From positions 62,001 to 126,000 of the forward strand of contig NZ_QSQT01000008.1 of the NCBI RefSeq assembly GCF_003437535.1: a DNA stretch of 64,000 nucleotides, read 5' to 3'. The notes under the pieces are model-generated. The model was not told the DNA's origin. It did no database searches and was given only the letters and a program-made list of their open reading frames with translations. Every line of letters starts with the position of its first letter. Position 1 is the first letter of the stretch. Origin of the DNA: Phocaeicola plebeius (GTDB lineage: Bacteria; Bacteroidota; Bacteroidia; Bacteroidales; Bacteroidaceae). The position numbers and the translations under genes are program-made. This document shows, piece by piece, positions 27,820-35,116 of the stretch.

Positions 27820-28893
27820 ATGGATATATTGTGGAAGACGTTGTGCACGGCATCGGCGGCTTGGCTTCTGACTACGGGCAGCCTGCTTGCCACAACGGAC
27901 GGTTTAAAATCGGAGATGAAGATGGAAAAGAGTTTGAATTTGACACACGAATGGGACAAGGTGTTCCCGTTGAGCAACAAGGTGAACCACCGGAAAGTGA
28001 CTTTTACCAACCGCTATGGCATTACGCTGGCGGCCGACATGTACGTGCCCAAGCAGGCCGAAGGAAAACTTCCGGCCATAGCCGTGAGCGGGCCTTTCGG
28101 AGCGGTGAAGGAACAATCGTCGGGCCTGTATGCCATGACACTGGCAGAACGCGGATTCCTGACCATTGCCTTCGACCCCTCGTACACCGGTGAGAGTGGG
28201 GGCGAACCCCGCTATGTGGCGTCTCCGGACATCAATACGGAGGACTTCTGTGCGGCGGTGGACTTCCTTTCTATTTGTGAGCAGGTAGATGCCGACCGTA
28301 TCGGCATACTGGGCATCTGCGGATGGGGAGGCATGGCACTGAATGCGGCGGCCATCGACACGCGCATCAAGGCTACCGTTACCGCTACGATGTACGACAT
28401 GAGCCGGGTGAATGCCAACGGCTATTTCGATGCCATGGATGCCGATGCGCGCTATGAGCTTCGCAAGCAGCTCAACGCCCAGCGTACGGAAGACTACCGC
28501 AAGGGTACGTATGCGCTGGCCGGTGGGGTGGTAGACCCGCTTCCCGACGATGCTCCCCAGTTTGTGAAAGACTATTACGGATATTACAAGACACCGCGCG
28601 GCTATCACAAGCGTTCGCTGAACTCCAACAACGGGTGGAACAAGACTTCCTCCTTGTCGTTCATGAACATGCCCATCCTGTCGTATAGCGACGAGATACG
28701 TAGTGCCGTGCTCATGATTCACGGAGAGAAAGCCCATTCGCGCTATTTCAGTGAAGATGCCCTCAAGAAGCTGAAGGGCGACAACAAGGAGTTGCTGATT
28801 ATTCCGGGAGCCAATCACGTCGACCTGTACGACCAGTTGGATGTGATTCCTTTTGACAAGATTACGCACTTCTTCCAGACGTATCTGAAGTGA
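27820..28893 (+). CDS. Exported alpha/beta hydrolase with Cys in the nucleophile elbow
   Basis: 357 residues. A hydrophobic N-terminus (about 5-25) suggests export. The fold is recognisable from the oxyanion region AVSGPFGAVKEQSSG, AFDPSYTGESGGEP, the nucleophile elbow GILGICGWGGMALN with Cys167 in place of the usual Ser, and the final His in IIPGANHVDLYD. Cys nucleophiles occur in dienelactone-hydrolase-type enzymes and in a group of uncharacterised bacterial hydrolases that this resembles. The substrate is unknown. An AraC regulator is encoded just upstream, so expression is probably induced. Confidence 0.85.
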   Translation: MDILWKTLCTASAAWLLTTGSLLATTDGLKSEMKMEKSLNLTHEWDKVFPLSNKVNHRKVTFTNRYGITLAADMYVPKQAEGKLPAIAVSGPFGAVKEQSSGLYAMTLAERGFLTIAFDPSYTGESGGEPRYVASPDINTEDFCAAVDFLSICEQVDADRIGILGICGWGGMALNAAAIDTRIKATVTATMYDMSRVNANGYFDAMDADARYELRKQLNAQRTEDYRKGTYALAGGVVDPLPDDAPQFVKDYYGYYKTPRGYHKRSLNSNNGWNKTSSLSFMNMPILSYSDEIRSAVLMIHGEKAHSRYFSEDALKKLKGDNKELLIIPGANHVDLYDQLDVIPFDKITHFFQTYLK

Positions 28894-28914
28894 TGCGTAT
28901 TGTATAGAGACGGG

Positions 28915-28955
28915 AAAGCCCGGTTGCCGAAACAATCAGCAGCCGGGCTTTTTGT
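28915..28955 (+). terminator. Terminator of the hydrolase gene
   Basis: AAAGCCCGG (28915-28923) pairs with CCGGGCTTT (28943-28951), followed by TTG. The 28936-28956 portion nearly repeats at 37864-37884. Confidence 0.85.
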
Positions 28956-28972
28956 GCGTGCGAGGGCATTTT

Positions 28973-29077
28973 TCAGCCTATGCAACTGGTGATACCCAGT
29001 GTGGTACCGATGGCGGTCAGGATGGTGACCAGTGTCTGAATGACGATTTTCCAGATGTTCTTCTTGTCGTTTTCCAT
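28973..29077 (-). CDS. Smalltalk family small protein
   Basis: The complement of 28973-29077 encodes 34 residues: an acidic/basic start MENDKKNIWK, then a hydrophobic helix IVIQTLVTILTAIGTTLGIT ending in SCIG. This is the pattern of the smalltalk small-protein family of Bacteroides, found beside HU-type DNA-binding and amidase genes of the BT4734 module. A single membrane helix with a Cys near the end is predicted. Function is unknown. It lies 50 nt downstream of the HU-like gene on the same strand. Confidence 0.85.
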   Translation of the reverse strand: MENDKKNIWKIVIQTLVTILTAIGTTLGITSCIG

Positions 29078-29127
29078 ACGTGTGATAGTGTTGTGTGAAT
29101 AAAAAAGTGAAACTTACATCAGGCTGA

Positions 29128-29562
29128 TTATTCCGTTTTTCCTGTAGAATATTCAGTCAATTCTTGTAGGCGGCAACGTTTGCGTAACTCAGCGTTACTC
29201 CATGTTTTGGTGTTGCGTACATTCAAGTGTACGTCTTTTACATAATTAGTGGGGTTGTAAACATCGCGTGTAGGAGCACCTTCTCCCGAAATGCCTAACG
29301 AAAACAGTCCTAAATCTCCCAGACGGACTGACTTTCCATCGAGTACCAGCTCTTGTAAACAAGAGAGCATATCAATGAGTACTCCGTGAATCACTCCGCG
29401 TGAGTAGGGAGAATTGTGTTCTGACATGTGGGTTACGAAATCCTCAAAATCAATTGTACGGTCTTGTACGGCACGGGCGTACCATCTTGTTTCAGGAGTT
29501 TCAGGGTCATTGATGGGGTACTTTAATTCCACGAGCCGATACTTTAAAATTCCAGTTGTCAT
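29128..29562 (-). CDS. HU-family DNA-binding protein of the Bacteroides accessory type
   Basis: 144 residues. It has the HU-like fold order used in the Bacteroidales HU-HIG group: N-terminal strand MTTGILKYRLVELKYPINDP, helices around FEDFVTHMSEHNSPYSRGVI and LIDMLSCLQELVLDGKSVRL, then GDLGLFSLGISGEGA, the beta-arm start seen in HU proteins. It is longer than canonical 90-residue HU. These proteins accompany BT4734-type primase modules and presumably bind DNA there. It faces away from the methylase cassette and is followed by the smalltalk gene. Confidence 0.85.
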   Translation of the reverse strand: MTTGILKYRLVELKYPINDPETPETRWYARAVQDRTIDFEDFVTHMSEHNSPYSRGVIHGVLIDMLSCLQELVLDGKSVRLGDLGLFSLGISGEGAPTRDVYNPTNYVKDVHLNVRNTKTWSNAELRKRCRLQELTEYSTGKTE

Positions 29563-29834
29563 AATCTTTTGTGTTTGTATGATGGTTTAATGATTTATTT
29601 AACTGACACAAAGATACCTCCTGCTACCGTGATTCTCAAAAACGAGAAAGCATCAAGGTGTGAAAATCAGTTAATGAAATATCCTTTTTTATAGAATACC
29701 GTTTTACGGAACGGTAAACCTGCTTTTTTGCTTGTGAAAACTATATTTTGCATGTGCAGGTAATATTTGCTGACTCTCCCTTTTTTGTCACGTCTAAAAA
29801 AGAAGCCAGTCTTTTTGAGGTTATTATGATGAAC

Positions 29835-29972
29835 GTGACAATGTGACAAATGACAATCACAAAATGACAAAACGAGAAAATCAGTTTCAATTTTATATTA
29901 TATATATTAATATATATAATATAAGTATATATATGTCTCTATATATCCTTTGTCATTTGTCACAATTGTCAC
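29835..29972. repeat. 138-bp nested inverted repeat with TGACA arms and AT palindrome core
   Basis: The left arm 29835-29856 (three TGACAA units) and right arm 29950-29972 are inverted copies differing by one base in length. Between them is a perfect 32-bp AT-only palindrome at 29893-29924. A further ATGACAA lies at 29864-29870. The right arm is identical over 23 bases, in inverted orientation, to 37298-37320. The remainder of the 579-bp gap 29563-30141 is AT-rich, contains a small ACCGTT/AACGGT hairpin at 29698-29715, and must include the promoter of the downstream cassette. It resembles an iteron-flanked origin or a recombination/operator site; its role is unproven. Confidence 0.85.
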
Positions 29973-30141
29973 ATTATTATCAGAGAAGACATCGAGAAAC
30001 ATTATGGCTTCATTATAAAAAACTTTTGAGCATTTGTAGCAATATGTTTTTATTTATGGAAAATATTTATCTTTGTGGAAAGATAAAAACTCATGAGGTA
30101 TTCATGAGAGATATAAAAAACGATAATAAATATATAGCGCA

Positions 30142-32799
30142 ATGGCAACGAAAAATGTAAGAAGCATTGAAGAACAAGTGGAGGACTGGTGTAAGGCGCA
30201 GTTACGTAGTATTAAATATTATACAAAAACCGAAAGTATCAATTCTGAAATTGAAGAGGCCTTGCGCAAGGCTCCCAGTAAAAGTGGAGGTGAAGGAGTA
30301 AACTATCCGGATATAAAATGCTTTTTGGAAACTTCCGATATGCGTCGCATTCCTGTAATGATTGAAGTAAAAGGGAGAAAGGGAGATCTTATAAAGTGCG
30401 ATAAGAATGGAGATATTTGTAACCTGAATAAAGATAAAGAACCTCATTATGGTAATATTGCTAAGTATGCCGTCAATGGAGCCGTTCATTATGCCCATGC
30501 CATTTTGAACAATACGGAATCATATAAAGAAGTTGTGGCCATAGGCGTGAATGGATATGATACTTCCATAGGTCGGATTTATGAAATGGGAGTGTACTAT
30601 GTATCAAAAGAAAATTTATTTGTTCCGAAGAAAGTTGGTGAATATACAGATCTTTCTTTTCTTTTACCAGAATACGTAAATGGATTTATCAAAGATATTG
30701 ATAAACTTTTTCTTACTGATTCTGAGATTGAATTAAAGAAAATAGAACTGGAGGATGATATTGAACGTCGACTTAAAGTGATTAACCAGAAAATGCACGA
30801 TGAAGATTACGGACAAAAAATAGATGTAGGTCAACGTGTTCAGTTAATTACAGGTTTGGTAATGGCTGGTTTAGGTGTGCCAGGAAAAGTCAGTCCTTTG
30901 AGTGTAAGTGATTTGCGTGGTGACCAAGGAGAAAAGAATAATGATGGGCAGGTTATTATGAATAAAATTTCCGACTATCTTAGTGAAAAGCAACTCCCTC
31001 GTCAAAAGATAGAAATGATTGAAGAGGTTTTACGCGTCGTTTTTATTCATTCTAAGTTACAAGAACCAAAAGATGGCGAAAGTGCTCTTCATACAATTTA
31101 TGCAGATGTACGGCAGAATATCATTCCGTTTTTGACGGGAGAACTTCATAATATAGACTTTACAGGTCGTTTGTTTAATGTTCTAAATGAATGGGTGGAT
31201 GTACCTGATGGTGCAAAAAATGATGTTGTACTTACACCTCGCTATATTACAGAACTTATGGCTCGATTATGTGGAGTCAATATGGACAGCTATGTGTGGG
31301 ATTTTGCTACTGGTTCGGCAGGTTTCCTTATTTCGTCTATGCATCAAATGATAGCAGATGCCAAACAAAAAATTAGTAGTCCTGAAGAACTAAACCGTAA
31401 GATTACACATATCAAAATGTATCAGCTTTTGGGTATAGAGAAACTTGCTGATATTTATATGTTGGCTGTACTCAACATGATTCTGATGAAGGACGGAAGT
31501 TCGAACATTATTCATGGAGACTCTTTGACAGAGTTTGAAGGGAACTATGAACAAGGTGAATACAATGGAAAACCCTTTCCTGCAAATGTATTTTTATTGA
31601 ATCCTCCATATTCAAAATCGGGAAAAGGCTTTGTTTTTGTGCACCGTGCATTAAGTATGATGCATCATGGTGGTATGGCAGCCGTGTTGATTATGGAGAA
31701 TGCAGGAAGCGGGAATGGCTTGCCTTACACGCGTGAAATTCTAAAAAACAATACATTGGTGGCTTCTATCCACATGAGTGATATTTTTTGTGGAAAAGCC
31801 AGTGTGCAAACGGCTATTTATGTATTTAAGGTTGGAGTCCCTCATGATATACATCAGGTTGTGAAGTTTATAGATTTTTCCAATGATGGGTATACGCGTC
31901 AGAACCGAAAAAAATCAAGTCAAAGTGTAAACTTACGTAATACAGACCATGCGACGGAACGTTATGATGAAGTTGTGCGTCTAATACGTTACGGACGTGG
32001 AGCACACGATGAAAATCTACAATACTATCAGGATTGCTATGTGGAAGATTATATCACTTTAGATGGAAATGACTGGACATATGCCCAGCATAGAAATGTA
32101 GATGTTCGTCCAGTAGCAGAAGATTTTCAGCGAGTTGTAAAAGATTACTTGGCATGGCAAATTGGGGAAATCATTAGAAATGACAATGTGCACGAGGAAA
32201 GTTTGGACACTAATTATGAAGATTGTACACTTACTGATGATGAAGCTGAAGCTTTAAGGCGTATAAATGAGGGTAAAGTAAAGATGAAAGAGGTAAGTAT
32301 AGTAGACTTTTTTGATGTCAGAAACTCCCATAATATATTGAAATCTGATATTATATTAGGAAGTGGAAATACCCCTTATGTTACGGCAAGTGAAGGTAAT
32401 AATTCTATTGTTTCATATGTCTCATATGATGATGAAATGAAAGAAGAAGGAAATTCGATTATGATTGGCGGAAAAACATTGGTCATAACTTATCAGCCCA
32501 AAGACTTTTTTTCGAACGATAGTCACAATCTTGTTCTTCGCTTTAATGATGAAAATGGAAGAACAGAGAATATCCAATTGTTTTTTGTTGCGGCTTTATA
32601 TAAAAGTCTTTCGCATAAATATTCATGGGGAAACTCCATTTCGAATAAAAAGATACAAACTGATACCGTATTGTTACCTGTGACTTCTTCCTCTACGTTT
32701 GATTATACGTTGATGGAAACTTATATACGAGCCTTAAAGAAAAATCTGATAGGCTGTCTTTTAAACAAACTACATGCAAATGGAAAGATGAAAAAATAA
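30142..32799 (+). CDS. Single-chain restriction-modification-like protein: PD-(D/E)XK nuclease, N6-adenine methylase, target-recognition domain
   Basis: 885 residues. The N-terminus (about 20-180) shows a nuclease pattern: PD at 56-57, then VMIEVKG with E75 and K77, then a helix YGNIAKYAVNGAVHYAHA. A helical linker leads to a gamma-class N6-methylase: TPRYITELMARL (365-377), SAM motif DFATGSAGFL (387-396) and catalytic NPPYS (487-491). From about residue 700 a type I HsdS-like target-recognition domain follows (VSIVDFFDVRNSHNILKSD, MIGGKTLVITYQ). This is type IIG organisation, with no helicase or HsdR translocase. Two unknown genes follow on the same strand. The gene is AT-rich, unlike the GC-rich module beside it. 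Confidence 0.88.
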   Translation: MATKNVRSIEEQVEDWCKAQLRSIKYYTKTESINSEIEEALRKAPSKSGGEGVNYPDIKCFLETSDMRRIPVMIEVKGRKGDLIKCDKNGDICNLNKDKEPHYGNIAKYAVNGAVHYAHAILNNTESYKEVVAIGVNGYDTSIGRIYEMGVYYVSKENLFVPKKVGEYTDLSFLLPEYVNGFIKDIDKLFLTDSEIELKKIELEDDIERRLKVINQKMHDEDYGQKIDVGQRVQLITGLVMAGLGVPGKVSPLSVSDLRGDQGEKNNDGQVIMNKISDYLSEKQLPRQKIEMIEEVLRVVFIHSKLQEPKDGESALHTIYADVRQNIIPFLTGELHNIDFTGRLFNVLNEWVDVPDGAKNDVVLTPRYITELMARLCGVNMDSYVWDFATGSAGFLISSMHQMIADAKQKISSPEELNRKITHIKMYQLLGIEKLADIYMLAVLNMILMKDGSSNIIHGDSLTEFEGNYEQGEYNGKPFPANVFLLNPPYSKSGKGFVFVHRALSMMHHGGMAAVLIMENAGSGNGLPYTREILKNNTLVASIHMSDIFCGKASVQTAIYVFKVGVPHDIHQVVKFIDFSNDGYTRQNRKKSSQSVNLRNTDHATERYDEVVRLIRYGRGAHDENLQYYQDCYVEDYITLDGNDWTYAQHRNVDVRPVAEDFQRVVKDYLAWQIGEIIRNDNVHEESLDTNYEDCTLTDDEAEALRRINEGKVKMKEVSIVDFFDVRNSHNILKSDIILGSGNTPYVTASEGNNSIVSYVSYDDEMKEEGNSIMIGGKTLVITYQPKDFFSNDSHNLVLRFNDENGRTENIQLFFVAALYKSLSHKYSWGNSISNKKIQTDTVLLPVTSSSTFDYTLMETYIRALKKNLIGCLLNKLHANGKMKK

Positions 32800-32819
32800 A
32801 CTATTTAAAACGACAGATT

Positions 32820-33794
32820 ATGAAATTTGCAATCTACAAATACGAACTGGTAAAAACAAACACAAAAGAACTTTTCCAGGAAAATAAGAGTGTATATGAC
32901 AACGCTCAGGTTTATTTTGGAAATTTATTTAATGCTAATCAGCTTAATTTATATCAAGTCTCTAATAAGGATGGATTGCCTCAATGCTTTCCTAATTCAA
33001 TTCTTAAGACACGTAATGGAGTAACGCTGATGCGTGTGTGTAATGTAAAACATGTAACACTCTGGCAAGATTATCATGAAAATAAGGAAGAGTCGAATCC
33101 TTATTGTTTTGTGATTATAGATAATCGTTTTGGTATCGGACAAATAGCTATAGAACGTTCTGGAGCATTTGATAGTAACACGGATAAGGTGCGTGATATT
33201 CTTCAGGAATCATTTCATGCTGTGCTTGCACCTTTGGGGTTCTCAATAGAAATACGGGCAAAAGTTCGTACACGTGATTTCTGGGAAGCGATAGAGGAGC
33301 AGATGACCCAGAAAAACGAGCGGATACAGAAAGTCGTATTTGAATTTCCTAATCCGGATAAGGTTGGACCTGTAGATGCTTCTCCTGTTATGACTGATCG
33401 TTTACGTTTTTTAGCATCATTGGCTTCAGCTACAGGAGCTGCACGAAGTTCATTTAAGGTTGATGCTGATAAAGAAGGTACACTGACTTTAGACCGCACG
33501 AAAGAAGATTTAGCACAAATGGTTGCACTTTGTTGTAATAATGGATATCATATCAGCGTACATTTTGAACAATTTGGGGTATATCGTAATGGTGACGTCA
33601 TACGTGCACTTTACAATATAGATAAAGGTTTGCTGGATGATTTTATTAACGGACAAAGTGTGCTTGGAGATAGAGAGGGTACTTGTTTTGGATTAATAAA
33701 CAAATTAGATTATATACGCGAACAAACAAAAGAGTATGAAAATATTACGCCGGTTAAAGAAGGAAGAAAGAGAAAATATCGAAGAGCAGTTTGA
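32820..33794 (+). CDS. Uncharacterised protein of the methylase cassette (324 residues)
   Basis: I do not recognise this family. It starts 20 nt after the methylase gene. The N-terminal half is beta-rich (MKFAIYKYELVKTNTKELFQ; NPYCFVIIDNRFGIGQIAIE, about residues 95-120). The middle has RTRDFWEAIEEQMTQKNERI, a DFW motif followed by a VVFEFPNPDKVGP strand, then a small-residue stretch LASLASATGAARS and a C-terminal region with NNGYHISVHFEQFGVYRNGD. The end is basic (EGRKRKYRRAV). There is no signal peptide or membrane segment, so it is cytoplasmic. Tight linkage to the methylase and overlap with the next gene point to one system. Confidence 0.8.
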   Translation: MKFAIYKYELVKTNTKELFQENKSVYDNAQVYFGNLFNANQLNLYQVSNKDGLPQCFPNSILKTRNGVTLMRVCNVKHVTLWQDYHENKEESNPYCFVIIDNRFGIGQIAIERSGAFDSNTDKVRDILQESFHAVLAPLGFSIEIRAKVRTRDFWEAIEEQMTQKNERIQKVVFEFPNPDKVGPVDASPVMTDRLRFLASLASATGAARSSFKVDADKEGTLTLDRTKEDLAQMVALCCNNGYHISVHFEQFGVYRNGDVIRALYNIDKGLLDDFINGQSVLGDREGTCFGLINKLDYIREQTKEYENITPVKEGRKRKYRRAV

Positions 33795-34569
33795 AAATGG
33801 TTTGCTTTATCGGTTCGTTTGTGATGTCGCTTTGCATTTTTCATTTAAGATGCCTGTGCTTCGGCTTTCTCCAGAAGAAATGGCAGTAGCAATAGCTGGA
33901 ATGCTTGATGAAATAAAGGAAAATCCGGAAGAATCTCGCTATTTATGTCAGACTTTCTGGAATAAACTTTGGTATGATATAAGCTCAATGGATGAGAGGG
34001 CATCAGAAGAAGAGGTCTCGTATGCTATAATTGTTACTATGGCATTACTGGTGGTATGTTTGTTATTAGTCGATAACGTAAGACATCGTACATTAGCATT
34101 GGATTTGATATGTGTGATTCAGGAACATACTTCTATGCAAGACCTTGAACAGATACAGAGGCAAATGAATAAGTTCGTTTGGCGAATGGGGGAGCATCGG
34201 TTAAAAGAACGGATGGAACAGTATTGGCAGAGTGATATGTTTCTCTCAGATGCCATTTATGAAGTATTACACAAGGATGGATTGGAGCAGCAGGAAATAA
34301 AACCAGGAAAAAGTCACTTCCGGATTGCGAAGAAACATAAAACGAACTTTGCCAAGATTCTCAGTGCCATGTTTGAGTTACGTATGTTTGAAGATGAAAA
34401 TGGGCAAATCGCTTCAAATAAGCAGAAGTTGATAGAGGAACTTGGAGTTTTTTTTGATGCAGATTACAAGAATCTTTCACAACTACTTAATGCGTCTAAA
34501 CAAAATGATAACTATATAGAGATATTCGAGAAAATGATGGAAAAAGCAAAGAAATATGATGTAAAATGA
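33736..34569 (+). CDS. Uncharacterised helical protein of the methylase cassette with RteC-like C-terminus
   Basis: 277 residues; the start at 33736 overlaps the previous gene by 59 nt in another frame, implying translational coupling. The protein is mainly helical, with a hydrophobic helix YAIIVTMALLVVCLLLVDNV at about residues 95-115 that could be a membrane segment or a buried helix. The C-terminal part (about 200-275: FRIAKKHKTNFAKILSAMFE through IFEKMMEKAKKYDV) resembles the winged-helix-like end of RteC and other Bacteroides element regulators; this is similarity by eye only. It may be the regulator or effector of the cassette. Confidence 0.75.
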   Translation: MKILRRLKKEERENIEEQFENGLLYRFVCDVALHFSFKMPVLRLSPEEMAVAIAGMLDEIKENPEESRYLCQTFWNKLWYDISSMDERASEEEVSYAIIVTMALLVVCLLLVDNVRHRTLALDLICVIQEHTSMQDLEQIQRQMNKFVWRMGEHRLKERMEQYWQSDMFLSDAIYEVLHKDGLEQQEIKPGKSHFRIAKKHKTNFAKILSAMFELRMFEDENGQIASNKQKLIEELGVFFDADYKNLSQLLNASKQNDNYIEIFEKMMEKAKKYDVK

Positions 34570-34623
34570 CTTTAGGTAAACTTTAGGTAAAGTGATAGGC
34601 CAGGGCCCGTTACTTACTTTTGC

Positions 34624-34664
34624 TTCCGTAATCACCGACACACAGGTGGTTGCGGAATTTTTTT
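34624..34664 (+). terminator. Strong terminator of the three-gene cassette
   Basis: TTCCGTAATCACC (34624-34636) pairs with GGTGGTTGCGGAA (34645-34657) except for two mismatched or wobble pairs, followed by seven T residues. It marks the 3' boundary of the cassette. Confidence 0.9.
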
Positions 34665-34751
34665 ATTTATAAACCGGGTTGCGGAGACGGGAGAAACTCA
34701 TGAGACTGGCGGCCGCCTTCTTTCTCTCTTCACCCATAAACCAGGAATTTT

Positions 34752-35078
34752 ATGACGATTAATTTACAGATTTCAGATACCGTTTATCGGCGTCTTTTGG
34801 CCGGACACGGCCGTATTCAGGGCACTATCGGACTGGTAAGCCCTACAGAAGGTAATTTCAATGAACATGTACGCCAGGCTCCTGCGCCGGGTACGAAGTA
34901 CATTAAGTTGCGCCACGGAAGGGCTTCGGTGGGAGGCGAACGGGTCCGGCTTACTCTTAGTATTGGTCTTGACGAAGCGGGCGTTGTGCCCTCTGATGCT
35001 ATTACCGATGAAAGCCGCCAAGCAAGCGATTTTGTGGATAGTGCGCTCGATACGTTCAATGATACTTTCGGATGGTAA
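34752..35078 (+). CDS. Hypothetical protein preceding the primase-like gene
   Basis: 108 residues beginning MTINLQISDTVYRRLLAGHG. I recognise no domain. Notable segments are IQGTIGLVSPTEGNFNEHVR and KYIKLRHGRASVGGERVRLT, followed by an acidic C-terminal half (DEAGVVPSDAITDESRQASD). There is no signal peptide or membrane helix. It lies 38 nt upstream of the BT4734-type gene on the same strand and shares its codon style, so it is probably part of the same module and co-transcribed with it. Confidence 0.7.
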   Translation: MTINLQISDTVYRRLLAGHGRIQGTIGLVSPTEGNFNEHVRQAPAPGTKYIKLRHGRASVGGERVRLTLSIGLDEAGVVPSDAITDESRQASDFVDSALDTFNDTFGW

Positions 35079-35116
35079 GCTACATTATTTTTTAATTCAT
35101 AAACTCAAATCATTAT

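Noticed and set aside
29667..29870. 67-codon minus-strand frame rich in Lys and Phe between the HU-like and methylase genes
   Set aside because: It runs into the inverted-repeat arm, has no ribosome site and resembles no known protein; kept only as a remote possibility.
30142..32799. Type I restriction-modification system
   Set aside because: There is no HsdR helicase-translocase and no separate HsdS; nuclease, methylase and recognition parts are in one chain, so type IIG-like is the better description.
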